From positions 1-64,000 of the forward strand of contig CAZUXE010000008.1 of assembly GCA_964624585.1 (NCBI GenBank): a DNA stretch of 64,000 nt, in the 5' to 3' direction. The translations under genes and the position numbers were made by a program. Shown in pieces: positions 1-7,710 of the stretch. Source of the stretch: CAZUXE01 sp964624585 (lineage in GTDB: Bacteria > Hydrothermota > Tepidihabitantia > B3-TA06). How positions within the stretch are numbered: position 1 is the stretch's first letter; every line of letters starts with the position of its first letter. The notes under the pieces are model-generated. The model was not told the origin of the DNA, searched no databases, and saw only the letters and a program-made list of their open reading frames with translations.

Positions 1-29
1 GGAGTAGCAGCAGCTCTTCGGTAAAGTTT

Positions 30-64
30 CCCTCTCCCCTTGGGAGAGGGACTAAGGGTGAGGG
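30..64. repeat. REP-like GC-rich hairpin
   Basis: A nine-base stem, CCCTCTCCC (30-38) against GGGAGAGGG (42-50), is followed by a second GGGTGAGGG element at 56-64. Palindromes with this CCCTCTCC/GGAGAGGG...GGTGAGGG layout are common as dispersed intergenic REP-like elements in many bacteria. Only one copy is in this window, so its repeat nature is inferred. Confidence 0.4.
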
Positions 65-71
65 AAGTAGG

Positions 72-126
72 CTTTGGATAACTTTTGACTAGTTTTTGAC
101 TACCTTTTGATCAACTTTTGACTAAC
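72..126. repeat. Tandem 11-bp repeat array (TTTTGACTAnC), left copy
   Basis: Five adjacent 11-bp units run 72-82, 83-93, 94-104, 105-115 and 116-126. The consensus is TTTTGACTAnC; the first and fourth units are the most diverged (CTTTGGATAAC, TTTTGATCAAC). The same unit family forms another five-copy array at 63358-63412. The period is about one helical turn. Function unknown. Confidence 0.75.
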
Positions 127-150
127 TTATTTTTGCGTTTTAAGCAAAAA

Positions 151-175
151 AATTAAGGCCTAATAGGCCTTAATT
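151..175 (-). terminator. Rho-independent terminator of the 230-862 gene
   Basis: Inverted repeat AATTAAGGCCTA (151-162) / TAGGCCTTAATT (164-175). Read on the minus strand it is followed by a run of seven T (complement of the A-run ending at 150), the layout expected after the minus-strand gene ending at 230. Confidence 0.75.
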
Positions 176-229
176 ATCTTAATTTAGAGGAGAAACGAAC
201 AACTTTACGTTTCGCTAAGTTGCGACATA

Positions 230-862
230 TCAATGCGTTGTGTCTTTAGGGATACCGTTTGGATAAAAAGCGCAAATCTCCTGATTACGGCTTGGTCCCG
301 ACAAACTGCTTTTTCCAAATTTAACTAATCCAACATTTGGCGCATACCAGTACCGCGTAATTGCCGCATCGCCGTTTTTGGAAGGTTGCACGCAAAAAGC
401 CCTGTAGCGTCCCTGTTTAAGCCACAGAGTATCATAATCTACGCATTCCCATGAAGCGCCAAGGGTATCTTCGGAATCTTCAAACCAGCTTTTGCCATCG
501 TAAAGGGGAAAATCAATCAACTTAATTGGGTCTTTAAGATAACCTATGGCGTTATCCCCATAATAATAAAGATAACCTGAGGTTATGGCATAATATGCCT
601 CGGAGGAGTACTTAAGGCTATCATCCTTAAAATAAGCAATGCTGTCAATGTATATTGTGTGATCATGATATCTGCGCGTACCTACTGTTGTTACGACCAT
701 GGAGTCGCCTTCGGTAAAGCCTTTGAGGGAGTATATGTGAACTGCCCCAACACGCATAGGAAACTCGTCAGATTTAAGGTTGTTGCTTACAACCCAGTGT
801 GAACAAGAAAGACCAATAAATGCAATTATTGCGGCACTTACAACTTTTTTGATAGCATCCAT
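230..862 (-). CDS. Hypothetical secreted or lipoprotein
   Basis: A 210-residue protein of unknown function. Residues 1-19 form a short basic-plus-hydrophobic signal sequence ending in IGLSC (C20); the lipobox is weak because the -3 residue is Gly, so it may be either a lipoprotein or a cleaved secreted protein. The rest is Tyr/Asp/Trp-rich and ends with a WYAPNVGLVKF segment of the kind seen in secreted beta-rich proteins. The ATG start has a GGAGG ribosome site 7 bases upstream. It lies 78 bp downstream of speE on the same strand and ends in a terminator at 151-175. No family could be recognised, and a role in polyamine metabolism is not implied by position alone. Confidence 0.7.
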   Translation of the reverse strand: MDAIKKVVSAAIIAFIGLSCSHWVVSNNLKSDEFPMRVGAVHIYSLKGFTEGDSMVVTTVGTRRYHDHTIYIDSIAYFKDDSLKYSSEAYYAITSGYLYYYGDNAIGYLKDPIKLIDFPLYDGKSWFEDSEDTLGASWECVDYDTLWLKQGRYRAFCVQPSKNGDAAITRYWYAPNVGLVKFGKSSLSGPSRNQEICAFYPNGIPKDTTH

Positions 863-940
863 AAAAAATCCTCCGGTTTGTAGAGCCTTATACCTTTATA
901 GACGAAGATTTTTGAAAAAAGATTCCTGTTTTTTTGAAAA

Positions 941-1795
941 TTACACTATCTTTTCCCAAAATTGCACCTTTCCCATTTCTAAAGCTCCCTTGAAAATGCC
1001 CGGTGAAAAATATCTAATGCCTTCCGGTGCCTTGCGGCTAATTACGGTATTGGGGTCTACGGATTCAGACGCCCATGTTAAGGACCACAATCCAGCATAG
1101 GAAGGAACCATAATAACGTAGCTTGCAACATAGGTAAAGCGTTGGGAAAGCCGTTTTACATAACGTTTCAAATAATCGATAGAGTACACAGGTGTTTCCG
1201 ATTGGGCTACCATAATTCCATTTGGGGAAAGGAGGGTGTTGATGTTATCAAGAAACTCGTCAGTGATAAGGGAAGAGGCAATATCAACAGGTCCGGGACC
1301 TGCTACGTCTGTACAGTCGATGAAACAGATATCATATTTTTCATTGAATTTAACAGCATCAGCAACAAAAGCTGCGGCGTCGCCTATCTGTAATTGAACA
1401 CGTGGGTCGGAAAGTCCAGATGTCAGTTTAGGAAAATACCTTTTCGATGCCTCAATGACTTCATCGTCTATTTCGGCAAGTACCGCTTTTTTTACATCTT
1501 TATGTCGAACAATTTCCCGAATACTACCTCCATCTCCACCACCTATTACAAGAACCTTTTCAGGCTTAGGATGAGCCAACATTGCCGGATGAACCAGCAT
1601 TTCGTGATAAATATGTTCATCACGCTGAGTAACCATTACTTTACCGTCAAGTAGCATAAGGCGTCCAAATTCTGGCGTCTCCAAAATCTCCAATAACTGA
1701 TAGCTTGTTTGCTTACGCAGGAGTAGGTCTGTTACCCTGTAACTAAAACGTATGTGTTCAGTGTACTCTTCGGTATACCATAATTCAGATTTCAA
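941..1795 (-). CDS. speE: Spermidine synthase (polyamine aminopropyltransferase)
   Basis: Transfers the aminopropyl group of decarboxylated S-adenosylmethionine to putrescine, or a related diamine, in the cytoplasm. The 284-residue length is normal. Visible motifs are the nucleotide-binding GGGDGG (85-90), the acidic AEIDDEV strand (107-113) that binds the substrate, and the catalytic loop FIDCTDVAGP (158-167) with Asp160 and Asp163; most relatives have DSTD, so Cys161 is a small variant. The start is TTG at 1795 with GAAGGAG just upstream. It follows speD by 37 bp, so the two form a speD-speE operon making and then using decarboxylated SAM. The exact amine acceptor cannot be told from sequence. 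Confidence 0.93.
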   Translation of the reverse strand: MKSELWYTEEYTEHIRFSYRVTDLLLRKQTSYQLLEILETPEFGRLMLLDGKVMVTQRDEHIYHEMLVHPAMLAHPKPEKVLVIGGGDGGSIREIVRHKDVKKAVLAEIDDEVIEASKRYFPKLTSGLSDPRVQLQIGDAAAFVADAVKFNEKYDICFIDCTDVAGPGPVDIASSLITDEFLDNINTLLSPNGIMVAQSETPVYSIDYLKRYVKRLSQRFTYVASYVIMVPSYAGLWSLTWASESVDPNTVISRKAPEGIRYFSPGIFKGALEMGKVQFWEKIV

Positions 1796-1832
1796 AAGAC
1801 CTCCTTCTGAGACTTAGTTAAGGAATTGGCAA

Positions 1833-2207
1833 TTAGTCAAACTCACCGCGTGCAAGCGTTTTTTTAGTAATCTGTTTCGGTTGCAGGCACTTTCTTAGAT
1901 GTTCAATGGCTTTTGAAATATCAACATCTTCAGAACAGGTGAAAAAATCAATAGCCGCGTAACCATGCTCAGGCCATGTGTGTACTGTAAAATGAGACTC
2001 AGCAATTACTACTACTCCTGACACCCCATGCGGGTTAAAGTAGTGAAAAAGCGTATCAACTATTGTGGCGTTAGAACGCCGTGCGGCCTCCCGAAAGGCC
2101 TGTTCCACTTCTCCTGAATTCGCCAGCTTTTCATACGGACAGCCGCTGAACTCCAGGATGGTATGGGTCCCCAGTGCTTTCCTTACTAATGTTTTCATTA
2201 CTCGCAT
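1833..2207 (-). CDS. speD: S-adenosylmethionine decarboxylase proenzyme
   Basis: Pyruvoyl enzyme that decarboxylates SAM for polyamine synthesis. The class 1B bacterial/archaeal form is clear: the self-cleavage site is Glu70-Ser71 within AESHFTVHTWPE (69-80), with the conserved His76 and Cys91. Cleavage would give a beta chain ending at Glu70 and an alpha chain with pyruvoyl-71. The first ATG is at 2207, but the Thermotoga enzyme starts MKSLGRH, matching MKTLVRK from the second ATG at 2198, so 2198 (121 residues) may be the true start; neither has a clear Shine-Dalgarno sequence. A structured leader (2208-2377) and a strong promoter (2384-2411) precede it. speE follows 37 bp downstream. Confidence 0.93.
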   Translation of the reverse strand: MRVMKTLVRKALGTHTILEFSGCPYEKLANSGEVEQAFREAARRSNATIVDTLFHYFNPHGVSGVVVIAESHFTVHTWPEHGYAAIDFFTCSEDVDISKAIEHLRKCLQPKQITKKTLARGEFD

Positions 2208-2377
2208 CCATTATAGCACCCCAGTGCTAGGTTGGAGGGTTTACCATAATGACATGACGGGCTAATCCGCCGTCACCCAGAGACCACACCGATTAGACAA
2301 TTGCGTTGTTTTGGCAACGCACGTCAATTGTGCCAAAATACGTTTGCCACTCACGACGTTCTGTTTCCTCGTGTGGG
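2208..2377 (-). ncRNA. Candidate structured 5' leader (riboswitch-like) of speDE
   Basis: From the predicted transcription start near 2377 to speD there are about 170 nt rich in pairings. P0 is CCAC/GTGG plus ACGA/TCGT (2347-2376, two-base bulge). P1 pairs TTTTGGCA (2309-2316) with TGCCAAAA (2331-2338). P2 pairs TGCGTTG (2302-2308) with CAACGCA (2315-2321) and shares bases with P1, so they are mutually exclusive. P3 is TGACGG/CCGTCA (2255-2260, 2270-2275); its loop CTAATC (2262-2267) is complementary to GATTAG (2291-2296), a possible pseudoknot. P4 is TAGCAC/GTGCTA (2214-2219, 2224-2229), directly before the speD start. I do not recognise a known riboswitch class. Confidence 0.5.
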
Positions 2378-2383
2378 ACTGGA

Positions 2384-2411
2384 ATTATAAATGAATCGGC
2401 TGTGATGTCAA
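2384..2411 (-). promoter_or_regulatory. Promoter of speD-speE
   Basis: On the minus strand TTGACA (2411-2406), 16 bp, TATAAT (2389-2384): a perfect consensus match. It places the transcription start near 2377 and creates the long speDE leader. A second TATAAT at 2215-2210 next to the start codon lacks a -35 box. Confidence 0.75.
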
Positions 2412-2578
2412 GTATTCGTAATCTAAAGCTTTATGAAGTTAAGGTATTTAGAAGTATAAGTCTAGAGAGTGTTAATTGATGCGTTGGAATACTCTTTTTA
2501 GAAAAACCTAATCCAAACTTGCTTAGTGTAAGTTTCGATTTTTCCATAGGAATACTTTAATTCCTCGTCATGTGTTTC

Positions 2579-2606
2579 TTGACAGCTTCATTCCTTCTCC
2601 TATAAT
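2579..2606 (+). promoter_or_regulatory. Promoter of def, giving a leaderless mRNA
   Basis: TTGACA (2579-2584), 16 bp, TATAAT (2601-2606). The def ATG is at 2616, so the expected start of transcription (about 2613) is within three or four bases of the start codon. No Shine-Dalgarno sequence is possible. Confidence 0.8.
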
Positions 2607-2615
2607 TCAACAATC

Positions 2616-3110
2616 ATGAGTATGACTATCAGAAAATATGGTTCGACAGTTCTTAGAGAAAAGGCTGTTGAAATAAATAAATTTGACGCCGGGCTTATTC
2701 GCATAGTCGAAGAGATGAAAGAGGCGATGAAACAGGCCGCTGGAGTAGGATTGGCCGCACCTCAGGTCGGAATAGCTAAACGACTGTTTCTAGCTACTTT
2801 AGATGAAAAATTATACGTCATGATTAATCCAAAGATTTCTCCTTTGTCAACCGATACCGAAATTCGCGAGGAAGGTTGTCTTTCAATACCTGGGGTTTGG
2901 GTAGACGTGGAGCGTTACGTAAAAATAAAACTCAACGCTCAAGATATAAATGGAGAATCTGTAGAGATGGAATTGGAAGGGTTTCCAGCAAGAGTAATTC
3001 AACATGAATTAGACCACCTCAACGGGGTATTAATTATAGATAGAATTACCCCTGCTGAGCGTCGAAAACTTGCTGAGCAATTGGAAGAGATAAAGAAAAC
3101 AGTATCCTGA
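2616..3110 (+). CDS. def: Peptide deformylase
   Basis: Metalloenzyme that removes the N-formyl group from new proteins at the ribosome. All three family motifs are present: GVGLAAPQVGI (43-53), EGCLSIP (86-92, metal ligand Cys88) and QHELDH (129-134, metal ligands His130 and His134, catalytic Glu131). The 164-residue length is normal. The promoter ends 9 bp before the ATG, so the mRNA should be leaderless or nearly so. fabD follows 25 bp downstream with its own strong ribosome site, so the two are probably cotranscribed. No fmt gene is seen beside it. Confidence 0.97.
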   Translation: MSMTIRKYGSTVLREKAVEINKFDAGLIRIVEEMKEAMKQAAGVGLAAPQVGIAKRLFLATLDEKLYVMINPKISPLSTDTEIREEGCLSIPGVWVDVERYVKIKLNAQDINGESVEMELEGFPARVIQHELDHLNGVLIIDRITPAERRKLAEQLEEIKKTVS

Positions 3111-3135
3111 AAATAAGCCAACCTTTGGAGGGTTG

Positions 3136-4038
3136 ATGTCTGTAGCTTTTGTATTTCCCGGACAGGGTTCGCAATACGTAGGAATGGGAAAGGATATTTA
3201 CGAGGGTAAAGAAAATCTCAGATATTTGTTCGATAATGCAGACGATTTTAGCAAACTGCAGGTCAAGCGCGCTATGTTTGAAGGTCCTGAAGATGGGCTG
3301 AAACAAACGCAAATAACCCAACCTGCTCTTTTTACACATTCACTTGCAGTGTATCAATTAATAAAAGATACGCTTAGTGCCGATGTTTTTGCAGGTCATA
3401 GCCTTGGAGAATTCTCAGCGCTTGCTGCTGCAGGAGTATTTTCTATCCAAGACGGTCTCAAACTTGTTTCAATGCGTGGAGCATTGATGTCTAAGGCGCA
3501 GGAAGGAACTATGGCCGCAATTATTGGTCTAGACGATGATGCTGTGATATCCATATGTTCCGAAATTGATGAAGTATGGCCGGCTAACTTCAATTCTCCG
3601 GGTCAGGTGGTTATTTCCGGCTCACCTCAAGGAATAAAACAGGCTTGTGCAAAAGCCAAGGAAGCCGGCGCACGTCGGGCGCTTCCATTACCTGTTTCAG
3701 GGGCGTTTCATACTCCTTTTATGGAAAAAGCCGCCCAGGAATTTAGAGCCTATCTTGAAAAATTCACATTTAATACACCTAGGGGTAAGGTTATACCTAA
3801 CGTTACCGGCGAAGCAACAGATAACCCGAATGAAATCAAAGACTTACTGGCTCGCCAGTTAACATCACCTGTCAGATGGACTAAAACCATGCAAACTTTA
3901 GCAGCTCTTAAGGTAACGAAGCTTTACGAAATTGGCGCCGGTAAAGTATTATGCGCTTTGGCTAAGAGAAGTATGAGCGGGGTTGAATGCAGTCCTTTAG
4001 GAACCCTTGAAGGAATTGACGCTTTAACTTTATCTTAA
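3136..4038 (+). CDS. fabD: Malonyl-CoA:ACP transacylase
   Basis: Loads malonate from CoA onto acyl carrier protein to start fatty acid elongation. It has FPGQGSQ (7-13), the nucleophile elbow GHSLGE (87-92, Ser89) and GAFHTPFM (189-196) with catalytic His192. The length of 300 is typical. I chose the ATG at 3136 because GGAGGG (3127-3132) overlaps a possible TTG start at 3133; the ATG three bases later is better placed. It follows def and is followed in the same frame, after its stop, by a small zinc-ribbon ORF. Other fab genes are not in the window. Confidence 0.95.
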   Translation: MSVAFVFPGQGSQYVGMGKDIYEGKENLRYLFDNADDFSKLQVKRAMFEGPEDGLKQTQITQPALFTHSLAVYQLIKDTLSADVFAGHSLGEFSALAAAGVFSIQDGLKLVSMRGALMSKAQEGTMAAIIGLDDDAVISICSEIDEVWPANFNSPGQVVISGSPQGIKQACAKAKEAGARRALPLPVSGAFHTPFMEKAAQEFRAYLEKFTFNTPRGKVIPNVTGEATDNPNEIKDLLARQLTSPVRWTKTMQTLAALKVTKLYEIGAGKVLCALAKRSMSGVECSPLGTLEGIDALTLS

Positions 4039-4065
4039 TGTACCGAAGACAGGTTGCCGTTCTTA

Positions 4066-4227
4066 ATGCTTTGCCCACGTTGTAGAATAGGGATGCGGGA
4101 AGAACGTCGCTCCTTTCACAAAAAACGCAAGTGGATTTGTCCAAAATGCGGAAGGGTTAGAATGCAGGTTGTGGGGAATAGGGGTGAGCGAGATAAAAAA
4201 TACACGCGTCTGAAGCTTAAAGATTGA
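4066..4227 (+). CDS. Small zinc-ribbon protein (53 aa)
   Basis: A 53-residue ORF beginning 27 bp after the fabD stop and in the same frame. It encodes CPRC (residues 3-6) and CPKC about 23 residues later, a plausible single zinc ribbon, followed by a very basic tail. No clear Shine-Dalgarno site precedes the ATG. The two CxxC pairs and position between fabD and a terminator (4404-4423) favour a real gene, but its short length and weak start leave doubt. Function unknown; a nucleic-acid-binding role is only a guess from the charge. Confidence 0.45.
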   Translation: MLCPRCRIGMREERRSFHKKRKWICPKCGRVRMQVVGNRGERDKKYTRLKLKD

Positions 4228-4256
4228 TACGGCTAAGAAAGTGATTGCAGCTTTAC

Positions 4257-4360
4257 TTCTCTGAGGCTCTGGGATGTATGCGGGAGCGACTTTTTGCAAG
4301 CTTTAGTTCGCAACGAATGCAGTTTTCTGAGATTCTACGATGTATGCAGAAGATTTTTAA
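4257..4360 (+). repeat. Diverged direct repeat in intergenic DNA
   Basis: Two related segments, 4257-4300 and 4324-4360, share TCTGAG, then a TCT-containing stretch, then GATGTATGC followed by a purine-rich run and ATTTTT-like end. They lie downstream of the small zinc-ribbon ORF. Purpose unknown; an old duplication is the simplest reading. Confidence 0.35.
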
Positions 4361-4403
4361 GGGTTTCGATACATTGAGTTAAGATAAAAGTCCCGCAAAT
4401 AGA

Positions 4404-4423
4404 AAGCCCTCCCGGGAGGGCTT
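4404..4423 (+). terminator. Terminator after def-fabD
   Basis: Perfect 20-bp palindrome (AAGCCCTCCC / GGGAGGGCTT) followed on the plus strand by AAATTTTTAT. The minus-strand side lacks a T-run, so it should mainly stop plus-strand transcription from fabD. Confidence 0.75.
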
Positions 4424-4501
4424 AAATTTTTATAAAAGATAAATCTCTATTAATTAAAATTCACAACGTTTGTTCAACAGACTGATAAAGTAAGTCTAAA
4501 G

Positions 4502-5077
4502 CTAGAACTTACGAATAACCATTTTGGCGATTTCCTTCAGGGTCTCAAAAACGCCTATACCTTGAGTGGCAACCGCCTCAAATGATGGCGCTTTGTTTGG
4601 ATTGAGCGTATCTTCCATTTCTTGAACCGTCATAATATTGGGCAGGTCGCGTTTATTGTACTGCATCACGTAGGGACTATCCTCAAGTTTTAGGTTAAAA
4701 GTGGTGAGATTTTCTTTCAGATTTTCCAAACTTTCCTTATTGTCATCTTGACGTTCACGCTGAGAGTCAGCAACGAAAATAATTCCGTCGGCGCCCCTAA
4801 GAATGATTCTTCGCGATGCATTATAAAAAACCTGTCCGGGAACGGTGTAAAGATGGAATCGGGTTTGGAACCCACGAACGCTGCCTAGGTCAACCGGAAG
4901 AAAATCAAAAAACAGTGTTCTGTCCATTTCGGTGGCCAATGTAATCATCTTGCCTTTTGCATTCTGATCCAGCTTACCGTAAATCCAACGCAAGTTGGTG
5001 GTTTTTCCGCCCAGTCCAGGACCGTAATAAACGATCTTAACGTTGATTTCTTTAGTAGCGTAATTTATAAGAGCCAT
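4502..5077 (-). CDS. mglA: MglA-like Ras-family GTPase
   Basis: Small cytoplasmic GTPase of the MglA family, which sets cell polarity and motility or pilus placement in other bacteria. It shows the P-loop GPGLGGKTTN (19-28), the switch-region TVPGQVFYNASR (78-89) where MglA proteins have PGQ, and NKRD (141-144) for guanine recognition. The 191-residue length is normal. Its activator mglB lies 6 bp upstream, the usual pairing. Both follow porB by 18 bp, so they appear to be the distal genes of the por operon. No motility gene is present in the window, so the output is unknown. Confidence 0.93.
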   Translation of the reverse strand: MALINYATKEINVKIVYYGPGLGGKTTNLRWIYGKLDQNAKGKMITLATEMDRTLFFDFLPVDLGSVRGFQTRFHLYTVPGQVFYNASRRIILRGADGIIFVADSQRERQDDNKESLENLKENLTTFNLKLEDSPYVMQYNKRDLPNIMTVQEMEDTLNPNKAPSFEAVATQGIGVFETLKEIAKMVIRKF

Positions 5078-5083
5078 CGGATA

Positions 5084-5581
5084 CTAACCAAACAGTCTGT
5101 CAAGTTCGTCTTCTATATCCTTGGAGATATCCTCAATGCGGGTTTCCTCTTCGGAAGCAGCATGTTGCTCTTGATTGCCAAAGATATCTTCAAGAATCTT
5201 GGAAAGCGTTTCAGAGGCATGTTTAACCCTGACTCTGACCAATCCCAGAGTGGTTCGTTGGTCAAAGATAACAGCAACTATTATATTGCGGGCAATTGCC
5301 TGAAAGTACAAATGGTCGCGGTCGCCTTGGTGATACAGGGTACGAAACTGCTCCTCTCCAATAAGCTCAGCGAGTTGTGATGTTGCGGCAAAATCCGCAG
5401 CAGACAAAGTCGCAAACGCTTCAAGATCTATCTTTTCCGTTTCGCCGGCGCTGGTGATAAGGTTTCCGTCACGGTCAACTAAAAGAACTGCCTTCGCGTC
5501 AGATTGCTGAAGCAGTTTTTCTATATTTTCCTTTATGGACTGGAAACCCGATTCAAACAGCTTTATGCGATCAATTAACAT
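5084..5581 (-). CDS. mglB: MglB-like roadblock/LC7 GTPase-activating protein
   Basis: 165-residue roadblock/LC7 protein; in the MglA/MglB pair MglB homodimers stimulate GTP hydrolysis by MglA. The fold is visible as the strand VLLVDRDGNLITSAG (residues about 32-46) followed by alternating helices and strands; the acidic C-terminal tail (about residues 138-165) matches the family. It sits immediately upstream of mglA and 18 bp after porB. Another, shorter roadblock protein is encoded at 50701-51075, which stands alone. Confidence 0.88.
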   Translation of the reverse strand: MLIDRIKLFESGFQSIKENIEKLLQQSDAKAVLLVDRDGNLITSAGETEKIDLEAFATLSAADFAATSQLAELIGEEQFRTLYHQGDRDHLYFQAIARNIIVAVIFDQRTTLGLVRVRVKHASETLSKILEDIFGNQEQHAASEEETRIEDISKDIEDELDRLFG

Positions 5582-5599
5582 ATTAACCCATTTGTGCCG

Positions 5600-6532
5600 T
5601 TACTTAGCTGTGGCCTGTTCTTTTTTCAAGAGCGTTTCCCAGTTCTTGTCAACATCAGCCTGAAATTCGTCAATAATGTGTTCATTCCCAGGTTTGAAAA
5701 GATGACGAAAACGCGCTTGCGCCTGCAGGAATTCCTTTAGGGGCTTAAATTCACTAGGTTTCCTGTTGATTTTATATACCCCATCCTGCCATTCATAAAG
5801 CGGCCAGAACTTTGTGTCAACGGCAAGTTTAGAAAGTTTCATGGATTGATCGGTAGAATAACCCCAGCCCGGGACGCATGGAGCGAGAATGTTAATAAAA
5901 GATGGACCATCTGCTGCCAGAGCCTTCTCAACCTTCTTTATCAAATCCATGTAAAATCCGGGTGTCGCTTGCGCTGCATAAGCGGGATTGTGAGCGATAA
6001 TTATCTCCGTTAAGTCTTTACGTTTCTGAAGCTTACCCGGTATAACCGAACCAGCAGGCGATGTTGTGGTGTTTGCACCAAATGGGGTAGCCGATGAACG
6101 CTGATAACCGGTGTTCATATATGCACCGTTGTCATAACATACGTAAAGCATGTTATGCCTGCGCTCTGTTGCTCCAGATAGCGCCTGCAGTCCAATATCG
6201 TAGGTACCTCCATCTCCGCCAAAGGCAATGAACTGAATGTCCTTTTTTACCTTACCCCTTCTTTTCAAGGCTTTGTATGCGGCTTCCATACCCGATACCG
6301 TTGCTGCCGAATTTTCAAAGGCGTTATGAACCAGATTAATATTCCATGCAGTGTAGGGATAAATGGTTGAAATTACTTCCATACATCCTGTGGCTATTCC
6401 TGCAACGGTTGGTTTATTGGCGGCTGTGAGGAGAATTTGTCTTATAGCTGTAGCCGCTCCGCATCCGGCGCATGCACGGTGTCCGGATACAAATCCTTCC
6501 TTACGTCTTGATAGTTCTTTTAGATTTGCCAT
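5600..6532 (-). CDS. porB: Pyruvate:ferredoxin oxidoreductase, beta subunit
   Basis: Thiamine-diphosphate-binding subunit of the four-subunit oxidoreductase that converts pyruvate and CoA to acetyl-CoA, CO2 and reduced ferredoxin. The cluster ligands CAGC (21-24) and Cys50 are present, with the ThDP/Mg site GGDGGT (105-110) and DNGAYMNTG (134-142). The following RSSATPFGA and TTTSPAGS segments are typical of pyruvate-specific PorB. The start overlaps the porA stop (TAATG) and has GGAGG within the end of porA. Pyruvate is the likely substrate, though related 2-oxoacids cannot be excluded. Confidence 0.93.
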   Translation of the reverse strand: MANLKELSRRKEGFVSGHRACAGCGAATAIRQILLTAANKPTVAGIATGCMEVISTIYPYTAWNINLVHNAFENSAATVSGMEAAYKALKRRGKVKKDIQFIAFGGDGGTYDIGLQALSGATERRHNMLYVCYDNGAYMNTGYQRSSATPFGANTTTSPAGSVIPGKLQKRKDLTEIIIAHNPAYAAQATPGFYMDLIKKVEKALAADGPSFINILAPCVPGWGYSTDQSMKLSKLAVDTKFWPLYEWQDGVYKINRKPSEFKPLKEFLQAQARFRHLFKPGNEHIIDEFQADVDKNWETLLKKEQATAK

Positions 6533-7710
6533 TATTCCTCCCCGCGAACGCCGAGGTAGGTTATGAGTTTTTCTACTTTACCAGTTTCTGCAACTTTGGT
6601 AATTTCATCATAGACATGAACTATATCTGAAATTTCTATGTTGCGTCCACCCAACCCGTAGATATAGTCTGTAACAATCGGTTTTTTCTCTAAATCATAA
6701 AGCATTCCGCGGGTTTCTAAGAAAACAGGTCCACCAAAGTCGGCCATGGTATCTGAACGATCCATGATGGCAACAGCTTTGAACTTACCTAGAGCTTTCT
6801 TAATCTCTTCTACAGGAAGAGGACGCCACATGCGCATTCTCACAAGACCAACTTTTCTGCCCTGTTCTCGAAGCATATCAACTACTTCTTTTGCCGTATC
6901 GGCTGTGGAGCCGGCTGCAAAAATAGCTACGTCGGCATCATCGGCCATATACTCTTCAAGCGCAGGATAGTAACGACCTGATATTTTTTCATACTCTCTG
7001 GCAATCTTTTCATAAGTCTTCAAAACTTTGCTGAAAGCTTCTACTTGAGAGCGTTTATGCTCAAAGAAATAATCCTGAAGATCAAGAGGTCCGTAGGTTT
7101 TTGGATTATCAATATCCAAAGCAAAGTACTTGGGATTGTATGAACCAATAAACTTCTGAACATCGGCGTCTTCCAAGACCTCAAGACGTTCCATAGCGTG
7201 TGATATGATAAATGCGTCTGTTGACACAATTGCCGGAACGCCGCATTCTTCGGCAAGTTTTAGGCCAATTATCAGTGAGTCGTAGGCTTCCTGAGAGTTA
7301 GCGCAGTATAGTTGAATCCAACCAGCTTCGCGGGAACCCATAGTATCGGAGTGATCACAGTGAATATTGATTGGAGCGGAGAGTGAACGGTTAACCAAAG
7401 CTATTACAATTGGTAGATGGTTACCGGCAGCTATGTAGAGAATTTCGTGCATTAGCGCTAATCCTTGGGAAGAGGTAGAAGTCATAACTCTTCCTCCGGC
7501 AATTGATGCGCCTACACACGCAGACAGCGCGGAATGTTCACTTTCAACTGCTACAAACTCGGTGTCTACTTCGCCATCGGCTACATAATTTGAAAAGATT
7601 TGTACAACTTCGGTGGCAGGTGTTATGGGATAGGCTGCAACCACATCGGGGTTGATTTGTTTCATGGCATAAGCCATAGCCTCATTTCCGGTTTTGGCTA
7701 CAGTTTTCAT
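6532..7710 (-). CDS. porA: Pyruvate:ferredoxin oxidoreductase, alpha subunit
   Basis: Alpha subunit (392 residues) carrying the pyrimidine-binding and transketolase C-terminal domains. The AYPITPATE segment (about residues 25-33) and the VESEHSA motif (about 54-60) are family signatures; HEILYIAAG and the NRSLSAP loop follow. It overlaps porD upstream (ATGA) and porB downstream (TAATG), so the order is gamma, delta, alpha, beta, as in Thermotoga-type Por operons. Such enzymes are oxygen-sensitive and supply low-potential ferredoxin, which could feed the Hdr locus at 29.7-38.9 kb; that link is inference. Confidence 0.94.
   Translation of the reverse strand: MKTVAKTGNEAMAYAMKQINPDVVAAYPITPATEVVQIFSNYVADGEVDTEFVAVESEHSALSACVGASIAGGRVMTSTSSQGLALMHEILYIAAGNHLPIVIALVNRSLSAPINIHCDHSDTMGSREAGWIQLYCANSQEAYDSLIIGLKLAEECGVPAIVSTDAFIISHAMERLEVLEDADVQKFIGSYNPKYFALDIDNPKTYGPLDLQDYFFEHKRSQVEAFSKVLKTYEKIAREYEKISGRYYPALEEYMADDADVAIFAAGSTADTAKEVVDMLREQGRKVGLVRMRMWRPLPVEEIKKALGKFKAVAIMDRSDTMADFGGPVFLETRGMLYDLEKKPIVTDYIYGLGGRNIEISDIVHVYDEITKVAETGKVEKLITYLGVRGEE

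Noticed and set aside
72..126. Possible CRISPR array or phage integration site
   Set aside because: Units are 11 bp with no spacers and no cas, integrase or tRNA-end sequence nearby.
780..1100. Plus-strand ORF opposite the start of the 230-862 gene and the end of speE
   Set aside because: No domain and no ribosome site; it is the complement of two supported genes. The many other opposite-strand ORFs, for example in the kinases and por genes, were rejected for the same reason.
2210..2215. TATAAT directly before the speD start as its promoter
   Set aside because: No -35 box at 15-18 bp, whereas a perfect two-box promoter lies at 2384-2411; it also forms part of a hairpin. Kept only as an alternative.
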